In this document: positions 8,860 through 16,862 of the stretch, piece by piece
Layout: each line of letters starts with the position of its first letter
Numbering within the stretch: position 1 is the stretch's first letter
Assembly (NCBI GenBank): GCA_050260375.1
Contig: JBLNCA010000006.1
Span: forward strand, 124,001 to 188,000
Length of the DNA stretch: 64,000 nucleotides
Direction: 5' to 3'
Source: DTFZ01 sp050260375
GTDB lineage: Bacteria; Bacillota; Clostridia; Christensenellales; SZUA-584
Made by a program: the position numbers and the translations under genes
Notes under the pieces: generated by a model
What the model saw: the letters and a program-made list of their open reading frames with translations, nothing else
Database searches by the model: none
Told to the model about the DNA's origin: nothing

Positions 8860-9903
8860 TTATTTATCATCCGTCTCCAGAAAATTAGATAATATGCTGT
8901 TGAGGCTGCTGCTCACATGACCGAGTATCGAAAAGACCTTGGCGTAGTCCATTCTCGTGGGGCCGATAACTCCGAACGAGCCGAGCGTATTTCCGCCTAC
9001 CTTGTAGGTTGCCGTAACTACGCTCATTTCAGACAATTCCTCGGCCTGGTTTTCCCGCCCTATAGTCACCGAAAATTCAAAGCTCGTAGCTTTCTTCATC
9101 ATGTCGTACAGCAGGTCTTTTGCGTCGAGCAGCGCGAGGAAATTCCTTGTCTTCTCCACGCTCATATATTCCGGGTAGTCTATAATGTTTTGCGTCCCGC
9201 CGACAACTATGCCCTTTTCGCCCTGAGGCTCTACGCTCATGTCAATAGCGTTCATTAAATCGGTAATGAATTCGCTGTTGACGCAGGCTTGTTCGCGAAG
9301 GCAGCTTGCGAGATCCTTCTCCGCTTCTTCCAGCGTCTTGCCCGACAGCTTGTCGGTCAAAAGGTTGGAGAGCATCTCTATGTCGCTTAACGTTATGCCT
9401 TCAGGCACGGTTATTACGGTATCGCTGACAAGCCCGGCATCCGTAACTATAAGCAGTATTGCCTTGCGCTCCGTCAGCTTGACTAACTGTATGCGCTTGA
9501 TGCCCGATTTCTTTAGCTGCGGACGCAGCACCATTGATATATGGTGCGTAGTGTCCGACAGAGCCTGAGCCGCTTTTTCGATCACCTGACCGACCTCCGC
9601 CATCCTCTGCTCGAAATACCGCTTTATCCTGTTGGCTTCCGCGGGGTTGAGCTTTGCCACCTTCATAAGCCTGTCTACATAAAACCTGTAAGCCTTCTGC
9701 GAAGGTATGCGGCCCGCCGACGTATGCGGCTGCTCCAAAAAGCCGAGCTCTTCAAGGTCGGCCATCTCGTTGCGTATAGTCGCCGAGCTTAACTCAATCC
9801 CGTGTTTCCTGGAGATCGTCCTGGAGCCGATCGGGAGTCCGGTCATGATATAATCGTCGACGACTGCTTTTAAAATACCGAGCTTCCTTTCATTTAATTC
9901 CAT
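8860..9903 (-). CDS. hrcA: Heat-inducible transcription repressor HrcA
   Basis: A 347-residue repressor that binds CIRCE and depends on GroEL for activity in Firmicutes. The winged-helix N-terminus MELNERKLGILKAVVDDYI is followed by GLPIGSRTISRKHGIELSSA and TIRNEMADLEELGFLEQPHT, the conserved DNA-binding segment. The C-terminal GAF-like domain has KVFSILGHVSSSLNSIL. I chose ATG 9901-9903 because AAAGGAG precedes it at normal distance; upstream codons read through a duplicated ribosome-site sequence. It heads the operon and presumably represses itself. Confidence 0.96.
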   Translation of the reverse strand: MELNERKLGILKAVVDDYIMTGLPIGSRTISRKHGIELSSATIRNEMADLEELGFLEQPHTSAGRIPSQKAYRFYVDRLMKVAKLNPAEANRIKRYFEQRMAEVGQVIEKAAQALSDTTHHISMVLRPQLKKSGIKRIQLVKLTERKAILLIVTDAGLVSDTVITVPEGITLSDIEMLSNLLTDKLSGKTLEEAEKDLASCLREQACVNSEFITDLMNAIDMSVEPQGEKGIVVGGTQNIIDYPEYMSVEKTRNFLALLDAKDLLYDMMKKATSFEFSVTIGRENQAEELSEMSVVTATYKVGGNTLGSFGVIGPTRMDYAKVFSILGHVSSSLNSILSNFLETDDK

Positions 9904-9945
9904 ACCAGTCTCCTTTTTCGCTAGACCAGTCTCCTTTTTTGTTAG
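9904..9945 (-). repeat. 21-bp tandem duplication carrying two Shine-Dalgarno copies
   Basis: Two adjacent 21-bp units (9904-9924 and 9925-9945) match at 18 of 21 positions. On the minus strand each contains AAAAAGGAGACTGGT, so the leader of hrcA carries two AAGGAG ribosome sites. Only the one next to ATG 9903 is at working distance. The distal unit overlaps the left arm of CIRCE by 4 bp. Confidence 0.8.
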
Positions 9946-9968
9946 CACTCGCATTAAACGAGTGCTAA
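9942..9968 (-). promoter_or_regulatory. CIRCE operator (HrcA-binding site)
   Basis: TTAGCACTC (9942-9950), a 9-bp spacer and GAGTGCTAA (9960-9968) match the CIRCE consensus exactly. It lies between the promoter and the hrcA start, so bound HrcA would block the whole hrcA-grpE-dnaK-dnaJ-prmA-mtaB-hinT operon. Confidence 0.98.
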
Positions 9969-9980
9969 CATCTAGGTATA

Positions 9981-10009
9981 TAGATAACACTTTTTAACTA
10001 TAAAGTCAA
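9981..10009 (-). promoter_or_regulatory. Sigma-A promoter of the hrcA-dnaK operon
   Basis: On the minus strand TTGACT (10004-10009) is followed 17 nt later by TATCTA (9981-9986), with TATA just downstream. CIRCE begins about 13 bp after the -10, so it covers the transcription start. Confidence 0.75.
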
Positions 10010-10025
10010 TACCGCGAGCCGCAAT

Positions 10026-11156
10026 TCATAGTATTTTTAAAAATTCGCTGATAAGAGTATTCTGAAGGTCAAAGCCTTTCAATGTAGGATAAATGCCGTA
10101 TTCGTCCCGGGTTATCAGCCCCGCCGCAAGCGAATATTCAACAGGCGCGCCGAACGTTTTTTCGAAATCCATATTAAAGCGTGAGTTGAAATCGCAAAAT
10201 ATTATCCCACGCTTAAGCCGCAGGCGCAGCATTATATATTCCGTTATCTCGTCCTTATTAGAAATCGCGGAAACCTCGCCGACGGGCTTTTCCCCGTTTT
10301 CGACGCTTTTTATATATTCATGTATATCTTCGGTGTTGGCAAAGCGCTGCCTGTATTTATACGTAATATACGAATGGGCCGCGACTCCCAGCCCTAAGTA
10401 CTCTTCTCCCGTCCAGTATTTTAAATTGTGCATGCACTCAAAGTCCGGCCTTGCGAAATTTGAAGTCTCGTAATGCGTATACCCGGCGCCGCAGAGCATC
10501 GCGGCCGCCGCATGGTACATCTCCCTGTCGGTATCCTCGTTTGCCCCTTTATACGTTTCATATAGCTTTGTGCCCTCTTCGAGCTTTAAGCTGTACGCGG
10601 ATACATGGGCCGGCAAGAGTTCTATAAGTTTGCCAATGGTGGTCATAAAATTAGACTGCGTCTGCCCAGGCAGGCCGAATATAGTATCTGCGTTGATGTT
10701 GTCAAAATAGCGCCCGGCTGTTTCGTAAACGGACAGGAACTGCTCGAACGTATGACGCCTGCCTATACTTTTGAGTATGCCGTTGTCGTGCGTCTGAAGC
10801 CCGAGGCTTAACCGGTTGATGCCGCAGGCTGCATATGCCGCAAGCTTTTCCTCGTCAAGCGTTTCGGGATTGGCCTCTATGGTGGCTTCGCAAAGCCCAA
10901 AATCGCAGACGGACTTTATGCCTTTAATCAGCTTTTCCATCTGCGCGGGCGATAAAAGAGAGGGCGTGCCCCCTCCTATGAACAGCGTATCAATTGTGTG
11001 GTCTTTTAAGTAATCGGAGTAAAGCCGCGCTTCGGCTATGAGCGCGCCGATATAATCGTCCAATAACGCTTCGCAGCCCGGGAACGATACGAAATCACAG
11101 TAATGGCACTTTCGCCTGCAAAAAGGTATGTGTATGTAAAGTCCCAGAGGTTTCAT
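10026..11156 (-). CDS. hemW: Radical SAM heme chaperone HemW
   Basis: A 376-residue radical-SAM protein of the HemN/HemW family. LYIHIPFCRRKCHYCDFVSF near the N-terminus carries the CxxxCxxC cluster ligands without the fourth Cys typical of true HemN. FIGGGTPSLLSPAQMEKLI follows, and LSLGLQTHDNGILKSIGRRH is the family's substrate segment. HemW is now regarded as a heme-trafficking chaperone rather than a coproporphyrinogen oxidase. The start ATG overlaps the lepA stop (TGATG). Often misannotated as hemN. Confidence 0.93.
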   Translation of the reverse strand: MKPLGLYIHIPFCRRKCHYCDFVSFPGCEALLDDYIGALIAEARLYSDYLKDHTIDTLFIGGGTPSLLSPAQMEKLIKGIKSVCDFGLCEATIEANPETLDEEKLAAYAACGINRLSLGLQTHDNGILKSIGRRHTFEQFLSVYETAGRYFDNINADTIFGLPGQTQSNFMTTIGKLIELLPAHVSAYSLKLEEGTKLYETYKGANEDTDREMYHAAAAMLCGAGYTHYETSNFARPDFECMHNLKYWTGEEYLGLGVAAHSYITYKYRQRFANTEDIHEYIKSVENGEKPVGEVSAISNKDEITEYIMLRLRLKRGIIFCDFNSRFNMDFEKTFGAPVEYSLAAGLITRDEYGIYPTLKGFDLQNTLISEFLKIL

Positions 11157-12955
11157 CAGTCGGCCTTCAGCACGGAAATGAACGCTTCCGAAGGCACCTG
11201 CACGCTGCCTACCTGGCGCATGCGCTTTTTGCCTTCCTTCTGCTTTTCAAGCAGCTTCTTCTTTCTCGAAATATCGCCCCCATAGCATTTCGCGAGCACG
11301 TCCTTGCGCATAGCCTTCACCGTCTCGCGCGCAATTATCTTGCCGCCTATCGCCGCCTGTATGGGTATCTCGAACATCTGTCTCGGTATTACCTCTTTGA
11401 GCTTTTCTGCTATGCTCCTGCCGCGGGCGTACGCCTTATCCTTATGCACTATTATCGAGAGCGCGTCGCACATCTCGCCGTTCAAAAGTATGTCAAGCCG
11501 CACGAGGTCGCTTTTCGCATAGCCTTTGAGTTCGTAATCCAGCGAAGCGTATCCGCGCGTGCGCGATTTAAGAATATCAAAAAAATCGTATATTATCTCG
11601 TTTAGGGGAAGGTCGTAATGTATCAGCACGCGCGTTTCCTCTATATACTCCATGTTTTTGAACACGCCGCGCTTCTCCTGGCACAAATCCATTATAGCGC
11701 CTACATATTCGTCGGGCGACATAATCGTAGCCGCGGCGATGGGCTCTTCCATGTAGTCGATGGAGACTGCGGGCGGCAGGCTTGTGGGGTTATCGACGTT
11801 AAGCGTCTCGCCCTTTACAGTCGTTACGCGGTAGCTGACGCTGGGCGCGGTAGTCACGAGATCGAGGTCGTATTCCCTTTCGAGCCGCTCCTGTATTATC
11901 TCCATATGAAGCAGCCCTAAAAAACCGCACCTGAAGCCAAAGCCGAGCGCAACCGAAGTCTCGGGCTCGTATACGAGCGAAGCGTCGTTTAATTCGAGCT
12001 TTGCAAGCGCGTCGCGCAGGTCTCCGTATTTCGCGCCGTCTGCGGGATAAATGCCGCAGAATACCATAGGAGTCACGTGCTTATAGCCGGGCAGCGGCTC
12101 GGACGCGCCGTTTTCCGCGTTCGTAATAGTATCGCCTACGCGAGTGTCCGAAACGTTTTTTACGCTGGCCGCAATGTAGCCAACCTCCCCAGTCGAAAGC
12201 GACTGCGTAGCCAAAGGCGCCGGAAGGAAAACTCCCACCTCGGTGACTTCGAAGCGTTTGCCGGCGGCCATAAACAGTATGCCGTCGCCCGCCTTTACGC
12301 TGCCATCCATTACGCGGATATAGCTTATCGCTCCCTTGTAGTTGTCGTAATACGAATCGAAAATCAGCGCTTTTAGGGGCGCTTCGCTGTCGCCCTTGGG
12401 CGGCGGCAGATATTTTACTATAGCATCGAGCACGTAGCCTATGCCTATGCCTTCTTTAGCGCTTATCCTCGGGGCGTACGACGTATCGAGCCCAAGCACG
12501 TCCTCTATCTCTTTGCAAACCTCGTCCGGCCTCGCGGAAGGCAAATCTATCTTGTTGATAACCGGCAGTATCTCCAAGTTGTTGTCCATCGCAAGGTACA
12601 CGTTGGCGAGCGTCTGCGCCTCTATGCCCTGGCTCGCGTCCACTACGAGAATAGCCCCTTCGCACGCTGCCATGCTTCTCGAAACCTCGTAGGTAAAGTC
12701 TACGTGGCCGGGAGTGTCAATAAGGTTGAGCATGTACTCAACTCCTCCCGTTTCATAAAACATGCGCACGGCCTGCGATTTTATCGTTATTCCGCGCTCC
12801 TGCTCAAGCTCCATCGTGTCGAGTATCTGGTCGCGCATATCGCGCTGCGACACAGTATTGGTAGCCTCAATAAGCCTGTCGGCCAGCGTGGACTTGCCGT
12901 GGTCTATATGCGCTATTATACAGAAATTCCTTATCCTATCGTTGCCCGATGCCAT
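11156..12955 (-). CDS. lepA: Elongation factor 4 (LepA), back-translocating GTPase
   Basis: A 599-residue translational GTPase. G1 is AHIDHGKSTLADRLIE, G2 is in the switch region ERGITIKSQAVRM, G3 is DTPGHVDFTYEVSRSMAA, and G4 is NKIDLPSA. The LepA-specific C-terminal domain includes GGKIIARETVKAMRKDVLAK and CYGGDISRKKKLLEKQKEGK. I chose ATG 12953-12955 because GGAGGG sits 6 nt upstream; an in-frame start at 12997 adds 14 non-family residues. It is followed by hemW with a 1-nt overlap. Confidence 0.97.
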   Translation of the reverse strand: MASGNDRIRNFCIIAHIDHGKSTLADRLIEATNTVSQRDMRDQILDTMELEQERGITIKSQAVRMFYETGGVEYMLNLIDTPGHVDFTYEVSRSMAACEGAILVVDASQGIEAQTLANVYLAMDNNLEILPVINKIDLPSARPDEVCKEIEDVLGLDTSYAPRISAKEGIGIGYVLDAIVKYLPPPKGDSEAPLKALIFDSYYDNYKGAISYIRVMDGSVKAGDGILFMAAGKRFEVTEVGVFLPAPLATQSLSTGEVGYIAASVKNVSDTRVGDTITNAENGASEPLPGYKHVTPMVFCGIYPADGAKYGDLRDALAKLELNDASLVYEPETSVALGFGFRCGFLGLLHMEIIQERLEREYDLDLVTTAPSVSYRVTTVKGETLNVDNPTSLPPAVSIDYMEEPIAAATIMSPDEYVGAIMDLCQEKRGVFKNMEYIEETRVLIHYDLPLNEIIYDFFDILKSRTRGYASLDYELKGYAKSDLVRLDILLNGEMCDALSIIVHKDKAYARGRSIAEKLKEVIPRQMFEIPIQAAIGGKIIARETVKAMRKDVLAKCYGGDISRKKKLLEKQKEGKKRMRQVGSVQVPSEAFISVLKAD

Positions 12956-13021
12956 ACTTACCCTCCGACGCCCTATAAGAATCCTTTTTAAGGACATATG
13001 AAAGCCATAAAATACAGAACT

Positions 13022-13050
13022 ATAATATATAAAACATGCCTTAAATGCAA
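13022..13050 (-). promoter_or_regulatory. Probable sigma-A promoter of lepA-hemW
   Basis: TTGCAT (13045-13050) and TATTAT (13022-13027) lie 17 nt apart on the minus strand, about 67 bp before the lepA start. The hexamers and spacing are the same as at hppA. Confidence 0.6.
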
Positions 13051-13137
13051 TTGTTTATTGGCGGCGCCGGGGTTAAGTGGTATTATTAAACATACGGTAA
13101 CGCTGTTGTTTTGACTTGTTTTAAGGAGGCCTTGATT

Positions 13138-13752
13138 ATGAACGATATAGAGAAGACAATTGAATCGCTTAATAAAAAAGGGTTTAAGGCGGTGTACGCG
13201 AGAGACGCGCAGGCTGCTTTGGAACATGTGCTTGCCATTATAGGAAAGGACGAGTCCGTAGGCGTGGGCGGCAGCATGACTGCAAAGGAGACGGGCATAG
13301 TTGACGCGCTGCAGAAAAGGGGCAACACGCTCTATTCGCACTGGATAGCAAAAAGCGAAGGGCTCGACGCCGATGAAGCAAGAAGAAATGCGATGACTGC
13401 CGATGTTTATCTTTCGTCAACGAACGCCGTGACGCTTCAGGGCGATCTTATAAACATAGACGGCACGGGCAACAGGACTGCGGCAATGATATTCGGCCCC
13501 AAAAAAGTGGTTATTGTCGCGGGCAGAAACAAGATAACCACGAACCCACACACCGCCGTCGCAAGGATAAAGAGCGTTGCATGCCCTCAAAACGCGAGGC
13601 GTCTTGGCTTGAATACGCCGTGCGCTGCCGCGGGAAAATGCTCGGAATGCGACAGCCCCGAGCGTATGTGCAACGTTGTTACGCGTTTGCAGTACCCTAC
13701 AACCGGCAAAGAGGTTCACGTAATTTTAATAGACGGGGATTTCGGTTATTGA
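13138..13752 (+). CDS. LUD-domain (LutC/YkgG-type, DUF162) protein
   Basis: A 204-residue protein of the LUD family, whose members take part in lactate utilisation or related redox chemistry; the exact substrate here is not known. VGVGGSMTAKETGIVDALQK and LSSTNAVTLQGDLINIDGTG are the phosphosugar-like and conserved Asn/Asp regions. The C-terminus has a Cys cluster (CPQNARRLGLNTPC, then GKCSECDSPERMC) that may bind metal or Fe-S. The start is ATG 13138 with AAGGAGG 8 nt upstream. It is alone on the plus strand between lepA and ribF, without the lutAB partners. Confidence 0.85.
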   Translation: MNDIEKTIESLNKKGFKAVYARDAQAALEHVLAIIGKDESVGVGGSMTAKETGIVDALQKRGNTLYSHWIAKSEGLDADEARRNAMTADVYLSSTNAVTLQGDLINIDGTGNRTAAMIFGPKKVVIVAGRNKITTNPHTAVARIKSVACPQNARRLGLNTPCAAAGKCSECDSPERMCNVVTRLQYPTTGKEVHVILIDGDFGY

Positions 13753-13802
13753 CGGTCGCCCGATAAAGGCTTCATTGCTTAAAAGAAATAATATAAACGC
13801 AG

Positions 13803-14699
13803 CTATATGCTGGCAATATCGCGCTTTATTTGGGCCGCGAGCTCTTCCTTGCTTGCGAATTTCTTTTCGTCCCGTATGCGCTTGTTAAAGTATATTGTAA
13901 CGTTCTGCCCGTAAAGGTCGGCGGACAGGCCGATTATATGAACTTCAATAGTTTCTTTTACGCCGTTTGATACCGTGGGCTTGACGCCTATGTTGCATAC
14001 GCCCTTGTATTCGCTGCCGCCGACGGCAACGCTTACGCTGTATACGCCGCGAAGCGGCAGTATCTTTTCCCTGTCGGCGGTGATGTTGGCCGTAGGAAAG
14101 CCGAGCTTGTTGCCGAGCCCCGTTCCTTTCTCCACCGTACCTGAAACGCTGTACCTGTAGCCTAATAGAGCGTTCGCGCGCTCTATGCCGCCCGCCGCTA
14201 TGCATTCGCGTATGCGCGTCGAGCTTACCGGCTCGCCGTCAAATATAACCGGAGGGATAATGACGACGTTGCAGCCGTGCTTCTCCGCGAAGCTTTTAAG
14301 CGTATCGGCATTGCCCTGAGCGTGACGACCGTACGTGTAGTTGTATCCCGCGACTATGTTTACCGGCGAAAACGTGTTTATTATAGTCGACGCGAACTCC
14401 GTTTTGTTTATGCCCGCAAATTTCCTGTCAAACCTTGCGATGCAAAGATAGTCTATGCCGGCGTTGCAAAACGCTGCGGCCTTCTCCTCAAGAGTAAACA
14501 GATGAGAGGGTTTATGCTCGGCAAGAAACAGATCGCTGGGAAGCGAGTCGAACGTGAACACGGCGCTTTTCCCGCCGAACCCCAAAAGCGCGTTAATTAG
14601 CGCCATATGCCCTATATGCAGTCCGTCGAATGTGCCCAAGGCTATCGAAAGGCCGCAAAACTTTATGCGCCTTGCCTGCTCTAACGTTATTATCTCCAT
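13803..14699 (-). CDS. ribF: Bifunctional riboflavin kinase / FAD synthetase
   Basis: A 298-residue enzyme that makes FMN and then FAD. The N-terminal adenylyltransferase domain has LGTFDGLHIGHMALI (the HxGH nucleotidyl-transfer motif) and VSSTRIREC. The C-terminal kinase domain has GLGNKLGFPTANI with the PTAN motif, plus VSNGVKETIEVHII. It is the last gene of the rimP-nusA-infB operon, 4 bp after truB, with AGGGG before its ATG. Confidence 0.96.
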   Translation of the reverse strand: MEIITLEQARRIKFCGLSIALGTFDGLHIGHMALINALLGFGGKSAVFTFDSLPSDLFLAEHKPSHLFTLEEKAAAFCNAGIDYLCIARFDRKFAGINKTEFASTIINTFSPVNIVAGYNYTYGRHAQGNADTLKSFAEKHGCNVVIIPPVIFDGEPVSSTRIRECIAAGGIERANALLGYRYSVSGTVEKGTGLGNKLGFPTANITADREKILPLRGVYSVSVAVGGSEYKGVCNIGVKPTVSNGVKETIEVHIIGLSADLYGQNVTIYFNKRIRDEKKFASKEELAAQIKRDIASI

Positions 14700-14703
14700 A
14701 CCC

Positions 14704-15570
14704 CTACCTGTCCGATAAAAAAGTTGTAATCTTAAGCTTTTGATTCTTAAGCTGGCCTAAGCCCGCGAATTCATTTTCTATATATACCCTTACCGTTTCA
14801 TTGTAGCTTCCCGCAAAATCCACGCTCGCGCCGTTTAAGAGCAGCTTTGCGCGGCTTCCGTCCGCCGTGACGGCAGGTATACTCTCAAAGAAAGATTCTA
14901 CGGGTATCAGCGCTTCTTCCGCCTTGCCGGGTATCTTGAGCTCGTCGGCGGTAACGGACGACGCAATATCGAGCCCCGCGCATTTTGTCCTTACAAGAAA
15001 CGACATGCAGCCGAGCGTACCAAGGCTTTTGCCGATGTCCTCGCACAGCGCCCTTATATACGTGCCCTTGCCGCAGGCTACCCGTATCAGGTGGGCGTCC
15101 GGTCGCGTGCAATATAGGTATTCTATATCGTGTATTACTATATCCCGCTGTTTTGCCGGAACTTCGACGCCCCGCCGCGCAAGCTCGTACGATTTTTGCC
15201 CGCCCAGCTTTACCGCGGAATACGCGGGCGTCTGCTGCACCAAATCGCCTTTAAAGCGTTTGAGCGCTTCTTTCACCTGTTCGGGGGAAGGAGCGGCGCT
15301 GTTTGAAACGCCGGTTACGCGCCCGTAGCTGTCGCCGGTGTCCGTGCTCTTCCCAAACGTTATTTCCGCTACGTATTCCTTGGCGCCTCCCATAAGATAA
15401 GATGAGACTTTCGTCGCCCTGCCGACGCATATCGGAAGCACTCCGCACGCGCCGGGGTCGAGCGTTCCCGCATGCCCGGTTTTTACACCGCCTAAAATGC
15501 CGCGCAGATAGATTACCGCGCCATTGGATGACATGCCGGGAGGCTTTAGAAAATTGATAACGCCGTTCAT
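14704..15570 (-). CDS. truB: tRNA pseudouridine-55 synthase TruB
   Basis: A 288-residue enzyme that forms pseudouridine-55 in the T-loop of tRNAs. MNGVINFLKPPGMSSNGAVI is the N-terminus, and KTGHAGTLDPGACGVLPICV contains the catalytic Asp in the GTLDP motif. TPAYSAVKLGGQKSYELAR and RVACGKGTYIRALCEDIG are further family motifs. The C-terminal PUA-like part is short. The rbfA-nrnA-truB-ribF order is standard for Firmicutes. Confidence 0.97.
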   Translation of the reverse strand: MNGVINFLKPPGMSSNGAVIYLRGILGGVKTGHAGTLDPGACGVLPICVGRATKVSSYLMGGAKEYVAEITFGKSTDTGDSYGRVTGVSNSAAPSPEQVKEALKRFKGDLVQQTPAYSAVKLGGQKSYELARRGVEVPAKQRDIVIHDIEYLYCTRPDAHLIRVACGKGTYIRALCEDIGKSLGTLGCMSFLVRTKCAGLDIASSVTADELKIPGKAEEALIPVESFFESIPAVTADGSRAKLLLNGASVDFAGSYNETVRVYIENEFAGLGQLKNQKLKITTFLSDR

Positions 15571-15572
15571 AG

Positions 15573-16520
15573 TTATACCAGCTCTTTTAATACGCCGAGA
15601 AGCGAAGCCTTTACTTCGTCAAGCTTGCCCTGAGTGCAGCAGCCTGCGGCGTTTTTATGCCCGCCTCCGCCCATCGACGAAGCGACATTGCATACGTCTA
15701 TATCTCCTTTTGAGCGCAGGCTTATCTTAATGCCGTTTTTGATTTCCCTGAAGAACACGGCGATCTTTGTCTCCTCGATCTCGCGCGCAAAGTCTACGAT
15801 GTTCTCGCAGTCGGCGCCCGAAGCGCCAAACTCCTTCAAATCGCTTTGCAGCAGCGTTACGCAAGCTATCTTGCCGCCTTCGTAAATCTCAAGCCTCGAG
15901 AGCGCGCGCCCTATAAGGCGCGTAAGTACGAGCGTGCGGCGTCTGAAAAGTATGTCGGCGGCTTCGCGAAGGTCGAAAAGCTCCACAAGGTCGGCGGAAT
16001 ACATTAGGCATTTGCGGCCGGTGTTTGAATACGTAAAGTTGCCCGTGTCGGTGGACATCGCGATATAGAGGTACCGCGCCGTCGATTCGTCCTGCTTGAC
16101 GCCCGCCTCCGACATAAGCTCGTATATTATCTCTCCCACCGAAGAAGCCTCGGCTATGTAGTTGAGCTTTGCGAACGCTTCGTTCGTTATATGATGGTCT
16201 ATGTTGATGTTGTTCTTTGCCCGTTTGAATATCTTCTGTGCCTTGCCAAGCCGCGACTTGTCCGCGCAGTCCACGGCAATAGCGAGGTCGTAATCCGGCG
16301 ACGCGGCGAGAAGGGATATTCCCTCGCCGGGGAAAAGCTCTGCGTATCTGTGCGGTATGCCGTCCTCGCAATATATAGTCGAGTCCTTGCCGAGCTTTTT
16401 AAGCATGGCGTCCAGCGCGAAGCTTGAACCGAGAGTGTCGCCGTCCGGCTGTATATGCGCTATCACCAGTATTTTATGTGCGTCGCCTATTGCGGTTACG
16501 ATATCCTGGAGGCTGCACAT
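15573..16520 (-). CDS. nrnA: DHH-family oligoribonuclease / pAp phosphatase NrnA
   Basis: A 315-residue phosphoesterase that degrades nano-RNAs and dephosphorylates 3'-phosphoadenosine 5'-phosphate. The DHH domain has AHIQPDGDTLGSSFALDAM, AIAVDCADKSRLG and NIDHHITNEAFAKLNYI, which supply the metal-binding Asp and His residues. The DHHA1 domain ends in GGGHKNAAGCC, the substrate-binding glycine motif. It lies between rbfA and truB in the translation operon. Confidence 0.93.
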   Translation of the reverse strand: MCSLQDIVTAIGDAHKILVIAHIQPDGDTLGSSFALDAMLKKLGKDSTIYCEDGIPHRYAELFPGEGISLLAASPDYDLAIAVDCADKSRLGKAQKIFKRAKNNINIDHHITNEAFAKLNYIAEASSVGEIIYELMSEAGVKQDESTARYLYIAMSTDTGNFTYSNTGRKCLMYSADLVELFDLREAADILFRRRTLVLTRLIGRALSRLEIYEGGKIACVTLLQSDLKEFGASGADCENIVDFAREIEETKIAVFFREIKNGIKISLRSKGDIDVCNVASSMGGGGHKNAAGCCTQGKLDEVKASLLGVLKELV

Positions 16521-16523
16521 GGC

Positions 16524-16862
16524 TTACACTTTCTTCAGCAGCTCGTTTATCCTGCTGCTGTATTCTATCGAAGTATCGAGTATGAACCTTATTTCGGGCA
16601 AGCGGCGTATATTGATGCGCGCGCCTATCTCGTTTTTTATAAAATGCTCCGCGTGCGTAAGCGTCTCGATAGTCGAAGCCTTCTTCTTGTCGCTGTCAAA
16701 AACGCTTATGTACGCTTTGGCGTATTTTAAATCCTTCGATATTTCGACTCGCGTAACGCTCGCCATTTCGGAGATGCGCGGGTCCTTCATATCGCTGCGT
16801 ATGATATCGCTGAGAGCCCTCTTAAACTCGGATTCAATTACAGCCAGTCTGTTTTTAGGCAC
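16524..16862 (-). CDS. rbfA: Ribosome-binding factor A
   Basis: A 112-residue 30S-subunit maturation factor acting on the 16S 5' helix. The KH-like fold is indicated by FKRALSDIIRSDMKDPRISE and the end RLPEIRFILDTSIEYSSRIN. The start is GTG 16860-16862, overlapping the infB stop (TAGTG). It is followed by nrnA. Confidence 0.95.
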   Translation of the reverse strand: MPKNRLAVIESEFKRALSDIIRSDMKDPRISEMASVTRVEISKDLKYAKAYISVFDSDKKKASTIETLTHAEHFIKNEIGARINIRRLPEIRFILDTSIEYSSRINELLKKV

